Origin: Planctomycetaceae bacterium
GTDB lineage: Bacteria; Planctomycetota; Planctomycetia; Pirellulales; Pirellulaceae
DNA: 64,000 nucleotides
Direction of reading: 5' to 3'
NCBI GenBank assembly: GCA_002723275.1
Contig: PBNZ01000027.1
Coordinates: 96,147 to 160,146 of the forward strand
A program made the translations under genes and the position numbers. The notes beneath the pieces are model-generated. The model was not told the DNA's origin, made no database searches, and saw only the letters and a program-made list of their open reading frames with translations. Below, piece after piece: positions 1-10,455 of the stretch; position 1 is the stretch's first letter, and each line of letters opens with the position of its first letter.

Positions 1-1179
1 ACGCCCATTGCTACCCTGCGAAAACGGGGTACGACCGAATTCTCCCGCCCAGACAATGAGAGTCTCGTCGAGGAGTCCTCGGGACTTGAGATCGCGAATC
101 AGGGCGGCAATGGGTTGATCGATCTGATAGGCCATTGCAGCGTGCCCGCGTTCCAGATCGCCATGTTGATCCCAGGGATTCGCAGCTCCACCGGCTCCTA
201 TTCCCTCCGTTAGGCAACTCAATTCAACAAATCGCACCCCTCGCTCAACAAGCCGACGGGCTAGCAAGCATTGCCGAGCATAGGCCGCTTTTTGACCATC
301 CTTTGAATCAACCCCGTACAGCTTTCGCGTGGCAGCGGACTCCTCAGAAATATCACAAACACCGGGAACCGAAGTTTGCATGCGGTAGGCAGTTTCGTAA
401 TTCCGTATCGCTGCCTCCACGTCTGCGTTACCGGTGCGATCCGAGAATCCCTTGTCCAACGTGCCTACGACATCGAGCAACTGTCGTTGTGAATTTTGAG
501 GGATCCTAGGATCGATGTCACGAATGGCCGGTGTTTTATCCGCCTTCACGATCGATGCCTGGTGTTCAGCGGGTAGAAACCCACTACTAAACAGACCGAT
601 GCCCCCGTGAGGCGGCACAGCCCCTCCGCTTTGGAGCACAACAAAGCCAGGTAGATTTGCATTTTCAGTCCCCAACCCGTAACAGGTCCAAGCACCAGCA
701 CTAGGGTGCCCCATAAATGGAAACCCAGTGTGGATAAAATAGTTGCCCTGGGCATGTTCATTGACTGGACTTGTCATCGATCGAACAACGGCAAGTTCGT
801 CAGCGACGGTTGCGAGTTGCGGGAACATCGAACTAATCGGAATCCCGCTTTGCCCAGCTGGCTTGAAAGGGAACGGGCTGGGCATAATATTGCCGTTATT
901 GTTGAACTGAGTGCGTTCAACCTTCATGGGCATCGGCTTCCCGGCTTCAGCCGCAAGGCGAGGCTTGGGATCAAATGAATCAATGTGAGACACTCCGCCA
1001 GACATGTAGCAAAAGATGACGTGTTTTGCTTTTGCTACGTGGTGCAATCCCATCGCTAGCTTGTTGGTCAGTCCAGCATAGGAACCGTCCGCCATTAACC
1101 CCGAGAGCGCCAGCATGCCGAAACCTGTTGAGGTTTGTTGCAAAACTTCTCGCCGTGAAAGGAGCGGTTGTCTCTTCAT
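1..1179 (-). CDS. DUF1501 family protein (partial, C-terminus beyond window edge)
   Basis: An open frame of 393 codons runs from ATG at 1179 to base 1 without a stop, so the C-terminus lies outside the window. The start [14 protein letters not shown] gives a Tat-like twin arginine followed by a hydrophobic stretch, so export is likely. The body has the DUF1501 hallmarks: [20 protein letters not shown] near residue 55, a WDQHGD motif, and [10 protein letters not shown] close to the window edge. The family is alkaline-phosphatase-like in fold and of unknown biochemical role; in Planctomycetota it is nearly always paired with a DUF1549/DUF1553 cytochrome gene. Here that partner ends 18 bp upstream on the same strand, so the two are almost certainly co-transcribed. 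A complete homologue lies at 54423-55886. Confidence 0.93.
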   Translation of the reverse strand, partial: MKRQPLLSRREVLQQTSTGFGMLALSGLMADGSYAGLTNKLAMGLHHVAKAKHVIFCYMSGGVSHIDSFDPKPRLAAEAGKPMPMKVERTQFNNNGNIMPSPFPFKPAGQSGIPISSMFPQLATVADELAVVRSMTSPVNEHAQGNYFIHTGFPFMGHPSAGAWTCYGLGTENANLPGFVVLQSGGAVPPHGGIGLFSSGFLPAEHQASIVKADKTPAIRDIDPRIPQNSQRQLLDVVGTLDKGFSDRTGNADVEAAIRNYETAYRMQTSVPGVCDISEESAATRKLYGVDSKDGQKAAYARQCLLARRLVERGVRFVELSCLTEGIGAGGAANPWDQHGDLERGHAAMAYQIDQPIAALIRDLKSRGLLDETLIVWAGEFGRTPFSQGSNGR

Positions 1180-1196
1180 GGTCGTTCCCTTGAGTA

Positions 1197-4100
1197 TCAA
1201 TCGAGGTAGATAAACTCTTTGAGATTAAAAATGGCGAGGGCGATTCCGCGCCACATATCGTGTTCCGAAGGTGGGTCACCGAGGTTTCCCGCCTGACCAT
1301 CTGGGGCAGCTCGTTGCGTGCGAATTTCGTCCGCTTGCTTTTGCTGCGCCGCGAGATAATCTACGAACGCTTGTATCTCTCCAGGGGTTGCCTGTCGGCC
1401 CAAAGCTCGTTCGAACATTGACTGAATGGCTTGAGCCGGTTGTTGCGCTGCGTTATCGGACAGGGCTTTATCGGCCCAATGATTGGCGATCCGAGTAACA
1501 ACTTCTGAATTCATCATCGTCAACGCTTGGGCCGGAACGTTTGTGATATCACGTCGCCCCTTTGTCGCAAATGGAACGGGCGCGTCAAAGGTGCTCAGGA
1601 ATTGATCGAGTGAGTTACGACGACAGGCGACATAGACACTGCGGCGATTTGAGTCTGAATTGGCGTTAACTGCAGGCCCAAACATCGCGAAATCAATCAT
1701 ACCGGCCGTACTCAATAACGAATCGCGGATCGACTCAGCATCCAGCCTGAGCACGTGTGCATGCGACAAGAAACGATTATCGGGATCGGTCTGCTCGGCA
1801 AGCTCGCTCGCGCCTGAACTGCGTCTCCAACCCTCAGCCGTCAGCATGAACGCCAGCATCTGCTTAATCGACCAACCATCGTTCATGAACTGATTCGCGA
1901 GGAAGTCAAGCAATTCTGGGTGAGACGGAATCTCCCCGAGTCGGCCGAAATTGTCAGGCGTTCGCACGAGTCCCTGGCCATATGCATAGTGCCAAAGTCG
2001 ATTGACAATCACGCGCGCGGTGAGTGGATTCTTCGGATCGACAAGATTTGCGGCTAACTCAATGCGCCCACTTTGAGCCGTTTCATAATTGGTCGCGTCG
2101 ATCGCTGAAAGATAACGGCGCGGAATCGGTTTCAGCGCTTTCCGGTGATTTCCACGCTCATACAAGGGTTGATCGAACGCATCCGCTTCGGCCAAACCTG
2201 GAACTCGCTGCGGCAATGGCACCTCGGCCTCGAGTTCCCGATAACGTTGAAAAAGATTTCGAATCTCGTTCGGATATTCGCGTGGGAGCTGACCTGCCTG
2301 AATCAGACCGTCAAGAAACAATGCCTCCTCATCGGAAAGCTTCGCGGACCGCCAGTTGCTGAGTAAGACTTCCAACGTAGTCGACAAATATCGTTGAAGG
2401 TCTTCGACCGTCTGGGGCGAATCATCCGAGCCCAACAACGGCAATAGTTCCGCCAGCGTTTGGTTCGTCGGCGGGGCAGACCCAAACGGCCTCAGCACAG
2501 CCCTTCGGATCCCAAACCACGAACGGTCTGAATTCCGAACCTGTAAAGGCGCATCACGTGCGGTTGCGAGTTCGAGATGAATTTCATCGCCTTGCCAGTA
2601 TTTGACATTGAAACGTTTCCAGTGCCATTGATCGTTATTGATTACCGAAATTGGATAGACCGTGCCATTACGCGGGTAGTTTTGAACCGCATAACGAACC
2701 GTGGATTTTCCATTCCCTTGAATCAACAGCCACACATCGCACTCCTCCTCCAGCATGATGCGGGGGGATGTGAACACGGCACTGTGCTTTGTCGACAGAG
2801 TGTTGGCATGGATTCCAGCTGGAAGAATTCGAATTTGTGGTTCGTCGCCCTCCATATCAACGATCATCAGGTCGCCCGCAGGCAAAACGCCACCACTTGG
2901 GAGGCCATTACCGTAAGCAAACCAGCTATCGGAAGCCTCCCGGGTTGTGAGATCCCAATCTATAAGGTTTTTCTTCTCATTTTCGAGAGCTGCATCTGAT
3001 TCGGCGACAAGCCTTCCCTTCCAATCCGCCCAACTATCCCCCAATGATGCCTCTTCGCTCAGGCAGTCTTTGATGAGTTGCTGGAGAGGTCTGAGATCGT
3101 CACCTTCGGGCGGAACGATCAGGCTTGATGTGATCTGTTCAACTGAGTCGATCCAATATTCGGCTAATTGCTCACGAAGCTGTTGTTTCAATTCAGTCAG
3201 ATCGCCCTTGTTGGTCTCTTTTTTTTCAGGCGTGTTGACGTCAATCAGAGCGGGCCGGCAGGAAGCCAACACGCCAAAGAGGGCGTAATAATCTGCCTGG
3301 CTGATGGCATCGAACTTATGGTCGTGACATCGCGCACAGGAGACCGTGAGCCCCTGAAATGCCTTGCTGAAAACGTTAATCATGTCGTCGGTAAATCGGA
3401 CTTTTTCATCCAATGCATCCGTCGGCGCAAAGCCGTGAAATACCATGCGCCAATGAGCAGGGCCGATCGCCGACTCGTTCAGCTCAAGGTCTGCATTGAT
3501 CCGAGGCTCTGTCAGCAAGTCTCCCGCCACGTGCTCTCGCAGGAGCTGGTCATAGGGAACGTCTGCATTGAGAGCACGAATCAAGTAATCGCGATAGCGA
3601 TACGCATGAGGTATCGCAGGATCGCCTTCGGAACCGTGCGAATCGGCATAGCGCACCCAGTCCATCCAGTGTCGTGCCCAACGTTCACCAAAGCGATCAG
3701 AGGCCAATAGTCTCTGCACCTGAAGTTCAAATGCATCGTCTCGTGAGTCCGCAATGAATTCGTGCATTTCAGCGGGTGTCGGAGGAAGCCCAGTCAGCAC
3801 GTAACTGAGCCGCCGGAGCACGGTTCGACGATCGGCGGCAACAGCAGGCTCCAATCCTTCCTGAGAAAGTTTCTGATCCAAAAACCTGTCGATGGGGTGT
3901 TTCGCGTTGCCGGCGGGAGGAGAGACCTGCTGGGGCGGTTGAAGACTCCACCATTGTTTCCGTCGTTCAAACTTCGCGTCCCAGGATGTATTCTCTGCAA
4001 GCTCTGTTTCGGAAGGTGGCTGATCGCGCGGATCTGGCGCATTCATCTCGATCCACTTCCGAAAATCAGCAATTGTTGCGTCGGACAGACGAGGGCCGTC

Positions 4101-4418
4101 TGGAGGCATTTCGAGACCGTCGATTTCATGGCGGATCACCTTCAACAGCACACTTTGTTCGACGTCGCCCGGAACGACAATGGTGCCTTGGGAACTTGCC
4201 GAACGGATTCCGTCGCGGCTATCCAATGCCACATCCGCTTCCGCCGTTTCAGTACTGTTGTGACAGCTATAGCATTGTTCGACGAGTACCGGACGGATTC
4301 TTGTCTCAAAAAACTCTTGTTGATCCGTCGTGCGATTTTGCCCCAAAGCAATTTGACTCATCGACAACAGCAGACCGATGATCAAATAAGCCTCGTTTCG
4401 ATTCATCGAAGAATGCAT
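1197..4418 (-). CDS. PSCyt1/DUF1549/DUF1553 (PSD1) cytochrome c domain protein
   Basis: A 1073-residue secreted protein with signal peptide ([22 protein letters not shown]). An N-terminal planctomycete cytochrome c domain carries the haem motif CYSCH near residue 50. The DUF1549 region contains [18 protein letters not shown] and a second CxxCH ([10 protein letters not shown]). A jelly-roll-like insert with many aromatic and acidic residues lies in the middle, then the C-terminal DUF1553 domain ([20 protein letters not shown], later a SVYVACRRN segment). The family is thought to work in the periplasm, perhaps in oxidative breakdown of complex carbon, but no activity is established. An AGGAG lies 12 bases before ATG 4418; ATG 4406 is an alternative. 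The stop codon is TGA. It sits between the HpcH aldolase (25 bp) and the DUF1501 gene (18 bp). Confidence 0.95.
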   Translation of the reverse strand: MHSSMNRNEAYLIIGLLLSMSQIALGQNRTTDQQEFFETRIRPVLVEQCYSCHNSTETAEADVALDSRDGIRSASSQGTIVVPGDVEQSVLLKVIRHEIDGLEMPPDGPRLSDATIADFRKWIEMNAPDPRDQPPSETELAENTSWDAKFERRKQWWSLQPPQQVSPPAGNAKHPIDRFLDQKLSQEGLEPAVAADRRTVLRRLSYVLTGLPPTPAEMHEFIADSRDDAFELQVQRLLASDRFGERWARHWMDWVRYADSHGSEGDPAIPHAYRYRDYLIRALNADVPYDQLLREHVAGDLLTEPRINADLELNESAIGPAHWRMVFHGFAPTDALDEKVRFTDDMINVFSKAFQGLTVSCARCHDHKFDAISQADYYALFGVLASCRPALIDVNTPEKKETNKGDLTELKQQLREQLAEYWIDSVEQITSSLIVPPEGDDLRPLQQLIKDCLSEEASLGDSWADWKGRLVAESDAALENEKKNLIDWDLTTREASDSWFAYGNGLPSGGVLPAGDLMIVDMEGDEPQIRILPAGIHANTLSTKHSAVFTSPRIMLEEECDVWLLIQGNGKSTVRYAVQNYPRNGTVYPISVINNDQWHWKRFNVKYWQGDEIHLELATARDAPLQVRNSDRSWFGIRRAVLRPFGSAPPTNQTLAELLPLLGSDDSPQTVEDLQRYLSTTLEVLLSNWRSAKLSDEEALFLDGLIQAGQLPREYPNEIRNLFQRYRELEAEVPLPQRVPGLAEADAFDQPLYERGNHRKALKPIPRRYLSAIDATNYETAQSGRIELAANLVDPKNPLTARVIVNRLWHYAYGQGLVRTPDNFGRLGEIPSHPELLDFLANQFMNDGWSIKQMLAFMLTAEGWRRSSGASELAEQTDPDNRFLSHAHVLRLDAESIRDSLLSTAGMIDFAMFGPAVNANSDSNRRSVYVACRRNSLDQFLSTFDAPVPFATKGRRDITNVPAQALTMMNSEVVTRIANHWADKALSDNAAQQPAQAIQSMFERALGRQATPGEIQAFVDYLAAQQKQADEIRTQRAAPDGQAGNLGDPPSEHDMWRGIALAIFNLKEFIYLD

Positions 4419-4442
4419 AATTCGCTTGATCTCCTCGTCCTA

Positions 4443-5240
4443 CTAATAACGGGAAACATCTTTTTCTTCATTGTCAGGATAAAGCTCTGAAATCACCGCG
4501 GTCGCACGGTTCCCCAACATTTGAAGATCGCTGCCCACGGCCAAAAACTGCATCCCTTCCGAGGCCCGTTGAAGCGCGGACGGAACACTCATGGCATGGA
4601 TTCCCGTGGGTGTTCCTACTTCCTTACCAATTGTAATTACCTCTTGAATCATTGCTTCATGTTCTTCATCACTCGGAAAAGCACCATCGGAAGTCCGCAT
4701 TTGAAATCGGAGATCGTTGGGCCCGATGAAAATCGCATCGCACCCCGGCAGGGAATAGATCTCTCGGGCGTTTTTGACCCCTTGAGGGCTTTCCGTCTGG
4801 AGCACGACCAAAATCTCATTATTCGCTGCCTGGTAGTATTCGCCAACTCCTGCGCCAAAATTCATGGAATGCATGCCACCGCCTGCGCTGCGATTTCCCT
4901 CCGGCGGGTATTTCGCCGCTCGAATGGCGATCTCCGCCTGTTCGACGGTATCAACCATCGGCACGACGATTCCCCAGGCTCCTGCATCCAAGGCTCTCTT
5001 AATGTAATGATGAGACCCCTCCGGGATCCGTGCGAGCGGGATGCAACCAGCATCCGCGACCGCTCCGAAAATCGACGTGGCCGTCGACCAGTCGATGGCC
5101 GAATGCTCCATATCGAGAGTCAGCCAGTCGAAACCAAGTCGCGCGAGTAGTCGGCTTGCGTGAAGATCTCCTAAGGACAGCCACGTCCCAAAGGTTGGCT
5201 TGCCCTCCTTTAATTTTTTCTTCGCGATATTGCTTCGCAT
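4443..5240 (-). CDS. HpcH/HpaI family aldolase
   Basis: A 265-residue class II pyruvate-type aldolase of the HpcH/HpaI family (2-keto-3-deoxy sugar acid or 4-hydroxy-2-oxoheptanedioate aldolase type). Catalytic positions are all visible: His46 in DMEHS, Arg71, Asp85, Glu150 in QTESP and Asp176 in GPNDL, the last two being the divalent metal ligands. It would cleave a 4-hydroxy-2-oxo acid to pyruvate and an aldehyde in the cytoplasm. It follows the PLP enzyme by 15 bp and precedes the cytochrome gene by 25 bp, so it belongs to the XylR-led operon. Exact substrate cannot be told from sequence. Confidence 0.95.
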   Translation of the reverse strand: MRSNIAKKKLKEGKPTFGTWLSLGDLHASRLLARLGFDWLTLDMEHSAIDWSTATSIFGAVADAGCIPLARIPEGSHHYIKRALDAGAWGIVVPMVDTVEQAEIAIRAAKYPPEGNRSAGGGMHSMNFGAGVGEYYQAANNEILVVLQTESPQGVKNAREIYSLPGCDAIFIGPNDLRFQMRTSDGAFPSDEEHEAMIQEVITIGKEVGTPTGIHAMSVPSALQRASEGMQFLAVGSDLQMLGNRATAVISELYPDNEEKDVSRY

Positions 5241-5254
5241 GATCCATCCGTTGT

Positions 5255-6502
5255 TTACGATTCAGAAACACTAACCTGTTCAATGAAATCGAAGTCAATC
5301 TCTTGATTGAGGTCGATAAATGGCAATTTTGTCGTTGGAAGCTGCATGACTTCGAGGTACTTCTGCAGGGCGCCGGTGTTAAACACCACGACACGTTCGT
5401 TCGGTTGTATCCAACCTTTTTTGCGCAGAGACTTCAAGGCTCCGAGACACGCTCCGGTTTCCGGGCAGACCGAGATACCTTCAGCGGCAGATGCCTGATT
5501 CGTCCATGCTGGGATCTGGCCATCATCGACAGAAATCGCAATTCCACCGCTCTGACGCACGGCATCCAAGATCATGAAATCACCCACCGCCACAGGAACT
5601 CGTAAGCCGCTCGCACAGGTATGAGCATTCTCATGAGGATCGGCAAAACGCTCCTCATTTCGGTAGGCACGAGCAATCGGTTCGCATCCTGCGGATTGAA
5701 CGGAGACCATGCGAGGCATTTTATCGCTGCGCAGCCATCCTAGAGCGAGTAGCTCGTGAAACGCCTTCCACATCCCAATCAATCCGGTCCCACCGCCAGT
5801 TGGGTACAGAATTACATCAGGCAATTCCCATTGAAATTGTTCGGCCAACTCCAACCCCATCGTTTTTTTGCCTTCGATGCGATAGGGCTCTTTTAAAGTG
5901 GACAGATCGAACCAATCCATGGCGGACTTGCCCTCTCTCACAATGCGAGCACAATCGTTGATCAATCCGTTGACTAGATAAACGTGGGCTCCTAATGATC
6001 TCGCCTCATATTGGTTGATGACAGGAGTGTCTTCTGGCATGAACACAAAAGCTTCAATGCCGGCTCTGGCCGCGTAAGCAGCCGTTGCACCTCCGGCGTT
6101 GCCCGCCGTCGGAATAGCAACTCTCTGAATCCCAAAATGGCGAGCCATTGAAAGCGCCATTGAAAGCCCACGACTCTTGAAGCTACCCGTGGGCAGCTGA
6201 GACTCATCTTTAATCCAGAGGTTTTCGAGCCCGAATTGTGCTCCTAGTCGGGGGCAGGCAAGCAGGGGACTCATGCCTTCACCGAGGGTAACCTCCTCGC
6301 CCCAGGGTGCGGGCAACAGCTCGCGGTATCTCCACATGCTGTTGGTTCGACGAGCTACGTTTTCTTTTGTCAGTGCCGCTCCCACGGCCTCCAGGTCGTA
6401 CCGGACCCATAATGGCCGACCTTCGTGGAGCGTCTGAATCTGTTCAGCTTCCAGATGAGTGCCGTCAATGGCACTCTCCAGGTGTGTTACAAAGCCCGCC
6501 AT
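5255..6502 (-). CDS. Threonine synthase-like PLP-dependent enzyme
   Basis: A 415-residue fold-type II PLP enzyme related to threonine synthase. The PLP lysine is Lys109 in PTGSFKSRG, followed by the phosphate-binding and glycine-rich segments [16 protein letters not shown] and [10 protein letters not shown]. Family members perform beta- or gamma-replacement or elimination; threonine synthase converts O-phosphohomoserine to threonine. Its place in an operon with an HpcH aldolase and a sugar-type regulator, rather than beside homoserine kinase or dehydrogenase, suggests a catabolic or specialised role, for example on a threonine-like hydroxyamino acid; that is inference. 42 bp separate it from the upstream regulator. 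Confidence 0.9.
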   Translation of the reverse strand: MAGFVTHLESAIDGTHLEAEQIQTLHEGRPLWVRYDLEAVGAALTKENVARRTNSMWRYRELLPAPWGEEVTLGEGMSPLLACPRLGAQFGLENLWIKDESQLPTGSFKSRGLSMALSMARHFGIQRVAIPTAGNAGGATAAYAARAGIEAFVFMPEDTPVINQYEARSLGAHVYLVNGLINDCARIVREGKSAMDWFDLSTLKEPYRIEGKKTMGLELAEQFQWELPDVILYPTGGGTGLIGMWKAFHELLALGWLRSDKMPRMVSVQSAGCEPIARAYRNEERFADPHENAHTCASGLRVPVAVGDFMILDAVRQSGGIAISVDDGQIPAWTNQASAAEGISVCPETGACLGALKSLRKKGWIQPNERVVVFNTGALQKYLEVMQLPTTKLPFIDLNQEIDFDFIEQVSVSES

Positions 6503-6543
6503 CTCGTCTCTTCCCGAATTCTGGCTTGTCTCAGTCTTGTTGA

Positions 6544-7740
6544 CTATTTCTGAACAAGACCCTGCTCTGTCGCAGCCTTTTGCGCTTGCTGCCGTTTCGA
6601 CTTGCGATAGCTGCCAGGAGATATGCCCATCTTTTCCTTGAAGACCTTACTCATGTATTCGTGATAACGAAAACCAGACATCTTCGCGATGGTTGACAAT
6701 TTGTAATCGGTTTCATCGAGAAGACGTCGTACTTGATCGAGTTGAATTCGACGAAGTTCGGACTGTGGACTACGTCGAAGCGCGTTGTGGAATCGCCTCT
6801 CTAGCGCACGACGTGAAAGAGCAACATGTTCGGCAACTTCCGGTACAGTAATACCGTCGCAAGCATGTTGTCGAATGTAGCGGCATGCCTCGGCCACCTT
6901 TTCGTCTTCAATGGCAATAATGTCGCTGGAATGGCGAGTCACAATTCCATTGGGTCGCACCGTCGTCAACGGCTTGGGTTGTGGCCCCCCGTTCATCAAT
7001 TCGTTAAGTATCTCAGCCGCTGTGAACCCGATCTGTTCCGAGCGATGCTCCACACTGCTAAGCGGTGGATTCGACAAAGCACATAATTCGGCATCGTTAT
7101 CAACGCCGACAACCGCAACCTCATCCGGAACACTCAAGCCTGCACGCCGACAAGCATCCAGGACTCGAAAACCCATGACGTCGTAACATGCCATGATTCC
7201 AACCGGCTTCGGCAATCGATGCAACCATTCTGCCAGCCTGTTCTGGGAGGCCTCCCAGGTTGTTTCTTCTGTTTCATCGGGGACCTCGAAGGACGCGATC
7301 GTGGCACCTTCTTGTGGCCCAATCATCTGCTGAAAACAGTGTTCTCGCGACTTCGAAAAATTGCGATCCGTAAAACCCACATAACCAAAATTTCGGAACC
7401 CCCGTTGTGAAAGATGTTCAGCAATCTGATCTGAAATGATCTGGTCGTCGGATCGAATGAGCGGAATGCCGCCAATCATCTGTTCTCCGAGATTGACGAT
7501 AGACGCACCGCTTGCCTTTGCTATGGCCATCGAACGATCGCTTGAATCACGAATTAGAATCCCGTCACCGCGCCAATTCTTAAGCCAAGGGGGCACTGGG
7601 TCACCAAGCGCTCGTTCATCCACGTAAACAGACCACGTGGGATGCAGCTTCAAATACTCAGCGACACCACGAAGCAAACCTCGCCCATAAGCTGTTGAGG
7701 TCTCGATAAAAATTGCTACGTGCGGTCCCTTGCGTACCAT
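6544..7740 (-). CDS. XylR-type transcriptional regulator (LacI-like sensor + AraC HTH)
   Basis: A 398-residue regulator. Residues about 8-280 form a periplasmic-binding-protein-like sensor (VAIFIETSTAYGRGLLRGV, YVGFTDRNFSKSREH, MACYDVMGFRVLDACRRAG). The last 100 residues are an AraC/XylS double helix-turn-helix (TVPEVAEHVALSRRALERRF, then the STIAKMSGFRYHEYMSKVFK segment). This is the E. coli XylR architecture, greatly expanded in Planctomycetota, and would bind a sugar or sugar-like ligand. It is the first gene of a five-gene minus-strand run and probably controls that run. An inverted repeat at 7839-7854 lies about 100 bp upstream and is a possible operator. Confidence 0.95.
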   Translation of the reverse strand: MVRKGPHVAIFIETSTAYGRGLLRGVAEYLKLHPTWSVYVDERALGDPVPPWLKNWRGDGILIRDSSDRSMAIAKASGASIVNLGEQMIGGIPLIRSDDQIISDQIAEHLSQRGFRNFGYVGFTDRNFSKSREHCFQQMIGPQEGATIASFEVPDETEETTWEASQNRLAEWLHRLPKPVGIMACYDVMGFRVLDACRRAGLSVPDEVAVVGVDNDAELCALSNPPLSSVEHRSEQIGFTAAEILNELMNGGPQPKPLTTVRPNGIVTRHSSDIIAIEDEKVAEACRYIRQHACDGITVPEVAEHVALSRRALERRFHNALRRSPQSELRRIQLDQVRRLLDETDYKLSTIAKMSGFRYHEYMSKVFKEKMGISPGSYRKSKRQQAQKAATEQGLVQK

Positions 7741-7838
7741 CGGAATTCCCTCGGATTCTTTCGCGTCAACAAAGCTTCAGCGTGTTATAAGTTTGCGGCA
7801 TTATTTCACATCAGAAATGCGAAAGCCACGATTAACCG

Positions 7839-7854
7839 ATCAAAAACTTTTGAT
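7839..7854. promoter_or_regulatory. Palindrome upstream of the XylR-type gene, possible operator
   Basis: Perfect 7-bp inverted repeat ATCAAAA-AC-TTTTGAT, about 100 bp upstream of the regulator start at 7740. AraC/LacI-type regulators often bind such repeats near their own promoters. Function is inferred only from position and symmetry. Confidence 0.3.
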
Positions 7855-7870
7855 TAAAAAAGAATAATAA

Positions 7871-7903
7871 ACCGCCGCCAGCTGATTAATCTTAGGCGGC
7901 GGT
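7871..7903 (-). terminator. GC-rich hairpin with U-rich tail on the minus strand
   Basis: Nine-bp perfect stem (ACCGCCGCC / GGCGGCGGT) with a 15-nt loop. Read on the minus strand it is followed by TTATTATTCTTTTTT, as in an intrinsic terminator. No convincing intact gene lies upstream of it on that strand, so it may be the leftover of a lost gene or insulate the regulator from upstream transcription. Confidence 0.5.
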
Positions 7904-8340
7904 GCTATTCGGCAGAGTGGTTAAATCACGGCAGAAATCGTCCGTTTTACCCTGTCATGCGCGAAGTTGTGAAAACTCGAGAAACACCAGAATCAAGTTA
8001 ATTTGCGCAGGGATCCTCGCGCAATCGCCGTAAATCCCTGTTTTGGGTGCACGCCTAGCTCTTTCGACGCAAATTGCTCATCATCGCCACACGCTGTGAA
8101 GACTTGTTGCGGTTCCGTCGAATCGTGGAAAACGAAACCTTGCTCATATTTCAAAGGTATTCTGCTTTCAAAGGACAACGGTTCGCGCAGGGTAACGTAA
8201 AGCGAAGAAACCGCACGTTCGAAGAAGATGATGTGCACATTACAATCAGCGTTCTTCATGTATCGCCCATGAAGAAACGCTCGGGAAAGCAATGACGATG
8301 GCCAGGCATTTAGAGACAAATTTTTTTCATCATCGTGGTA
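7904..8340. other. Gene-poor stretch before the PhoD-like remnant
   Basis: No recognisable gene. A 130-codon open frame on the minus strand (7993-8385) matches nothing I know and overlaps the start of the PhoD-like remnant on the other strand, so I do not call it. The missing N-terminal part of the phosphatase is not detectable here in any frame. Confidence 0.5.
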
Positions 8341-9050
8341 TTGCTCCCAGTCCCCCGTATTTACGCTGAGACCGACTCGCCACAAACCAGCCGACGAAAG
8401 GCATTATCGGAAATCCGTTAGGCTTGGACCCATCATAATATCTGCCGCGACCAACATCTTTCGGTGGTCGTGCAACATGGAATTGAAGAGCAGGGGGATG
8501 ATCCCTTTGGTTTTAGGAGCCCTTCGACCGTGAACACGATCTACGGACGGTGGTGGCATCCCGCGGATGACAAGGCTGGAAAGAACCCCGTTGAAAACAG
8601 CCCTCTCGAATGGACGGGTGAATACGAGGACGGCCTGGGTAATCCAATCCGATACTCGCCTACGCAAATCCCGAGGACCGCAAGGACGAACTCACGCGAG
8701 CCGATGGTTATGGCATCGTTTGATTTGACAAGTCGAAGCGAACGATCACTTTTGAGAGTTGGCCACGGTTTGCCGACGTACAAGATGGCGACGGCGCCCA
8801 GTTCCCCGGTTAGCCCATTGCGATTCGCATGGAGGACAATCACGGTCGCGAACCGATTAGGTATCTATCTGAAATCGCCTTTGACGGTACGGATCGTCTT
8901 GTCTTTTAAGTGATCGACCAGTCGACTGGCGAGATCGTTTATACGTTCCGGCACACGGCACCAAAATTCCGGGCACCTGTGTACAAACAAGGCAGTTACA
9001 CCGTCGAGTTTGGCAAAGATCGCACCAACGAAAACATGCACAAGGCTTGA
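8341..9050 (+). pseudogene. Decayed PhoD-like metallophosphatase, C-terminal remnant
   Basis: Translated pieces match the C-terminal third of planctomycete PhoD-like phosphatases. In the first frame come RKALSEIR, DQHLSVVVQHGIEEQGD and NTIYGRWWHPADDKAGKNP. After a frameshift near 8652 come LAYANPEDRKDELTRADGYG, SKRTITFESWPRFADVQDG and STGEIVYTFRHTAPKFRAP, ending near 9050. Four in-frame stops are present: TAG 8419-8421, TGA 8721-8723, TAG 8811-8813 and TAA 8907-8909. Catalytic N-terminal domains are absent. Mixed stop types plus a frameshift make this a dead gene, not recoding. An intact relative with a different domain layout lies at 32825-34411. Confidence 0.85.
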
Positions 9051-9427
9051 AACCCGCGCGATAATCCTGACGCAATCGCCATAGAGCTCAATCTCCGCGC
9101 AAACATCCACCGGCCACGGTATCGCGCAAACACCAATACACGGTGCACCCAAGCCAATTAACAAGACTCAATTTCCTTGGCGTTCGCGGAAGACATCTTC
9201 CAATCCCTGATCTAGCGGTTTCACCCTCAAATCTACAAATGATGCCTGGCCGGCCTTAGGACTTGGAAAGCACCGCACGCTTTTCCTCCAACCATCAGCG
9301 GCATCGAACCAACAGCTACCAGGTCTCCCATGTGAAGTATCCGGTGTTGCATGGTTGTCGGTTGGCCGGGTTAGCCTAAAATAAACGCTCTGCTCTCTAC
9401 TTTTTGTTCTTTATCTCAGGGAATCAA
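9051..9427. other. Intergenic region upstream of egtD
   Basis: Nothing recognisable in either strand. It presumably contains the egtD promoter. Together with the preceding pseudogene it looks like decayed coding DNA. Confidence 0.4.
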
Positions 9428-10405
9428 ATGTCACATCTCGGGATCGCCGATGCGAATTCTGCCGATCAACCCACGGACTCCGACATTTTTTTAAATGATG
9501 TGCTCCATGGCCTACGGCACAGGCCGCGTCACCTTCCATGCAAGTATTTTTATGATGATCGCGGCTCAAAATTGTTCGATGCGATCTGCGAACTTGATGA
9601 ATATTATTTGACTCGCACAGAGCTAGGGATCATGGAACGATACGCTCCGGAAATGGCTGAGGTAATCGGTCCCGGGGTCATGCTGGTGGAATACGGCAGC
9701 GGGAGCAGTATCAAATCCAGGCTATTGCTTAATTCATTGATCGAACCGACGGCCTACATCCCGGTCGACATTTCCGAAGAACATCTTAATCAGACAGCTT
9801 CCGGATTACGTTCCGCCTATCCTGACCTGGAAGTCTTACCGGTAGGTGCTGATTTTACGGAGCCCTTTGCACTTCCCGCACCCAGTTCTCCGTACAACCA
9901 AATTGCGGTCTACTTTCCGGGCTCAACCATTGGTAATTTCCAACCGGAATTCGCCGAAAAACTGCTTCGCCAGATTGCAGCCCTCTGTGGTCAAGGCGGC
10001 GGATTGCTAATTGGCATCGACTTGCAGAAGAAAATCCCAAGCCTTGAGGCAGCCTACAATGATTCAGAAGGCGTCACAGCAGAATTCAATTTGAATCTTC
10101 TGCATCGGATCAATACAGAACTTGGAGCAGATTTTGACACAAATCAATTCAAGCATCTGGCCCATTACGATGTCGAACATCATCGGATTGAAATCAGTCT
10201 GAGTAGTCAATGCGACCAAACGGTGACGGTCAATGGTGAGCAATTCCTCTTCGCGAAGAACGAAGAAATCTGCACAGAATATTCACATAAGTATACAATC
10301 GAGGGATTCGCCAACATCGCCCAAGAAGCGGGCTTTGAGTTAAGCAAGGCCTGGACGGATCCGGATGCGATGTTCGGTGTTTTGCATTTAAACGTTGTTC
10401 GCTAG
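9428..10405 (+). CDS. egtD: L-histidine N(alpha)-methyltransferase EgtD
   Basis: A 325-residue SAM-dependent methyltransferase that trimethylates histidine to hercynine, the first step of ergothioneine synthesis. Visible motifs are the N-terminal FLNDVLHGLRHRPRHLPCKY-type segment, YFYDDRGSKLFDAICEL, the SAM loop VEYGSGSSIKSRLLL, PVDISEEHL and YFPGSTIGNF. ATG 9428 is chosen because AGGGA precedes it; a TTG at 9404 would add eight residues. egtB follows after 50 bp, giving a two-gene operon. No egtA, egtC or egtE is nearby, which fits organisms that use cysteine directly or place the lyase elsewhere. Confidence 0.96.
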   Translation: MSHLGIADANSADQPTDSDIFLNDVLHGLRHRPRHLPCKYFYDDRGSKLFDAICELDEYYLTRTELGIMERYAPEMAEVIGPGVMLVEYGSGSSIKSRLLLNSLIEPTAYIPVDISEEHLNQTASGLRSAYPDLEVLPVGADFTEPFALPAPSSPYNQIAVYFPGSTIGNFQPEFAEKLLRQIAALCGQGGGLLIGIDLQKKIPSLEAAYNDSEGVTAEFNLNLLHRINTELGADFDTNQFKHLAHYDVEHHRIEISLSSQCDQTVTVNGEQFLFAKNEEICTEYSHKYTIEGFANIAQEAGFELSKAWTDPDAMFGVLHLNVVR

Positions 10406-10455
10406 TTGATTGAACACGGCCCGGAAACTTAGTTTCAAAACTACGGGGGTGAAGG

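Noticed and set aside
7904..7990. Possible tRNA because of a GGCAGAGTGGTTAAA stretch
   Set aside because: No matching acceptor stem, anticodon arm or T-arm sequence follows.
7993..8385. 130-codon minus-strand frame
   Set aside because: No family resemblance, no ribosome site seen, and it overlaps the PhoD-like remnant. The downstream terminator-like hairpin is the only support.
8721..8723. TGA in the PhoD-like remnant, considered for recoding
   Set aside because: The same gene also has TAG and TAA stops and a frameshift, and the position is not a Cys in the family.
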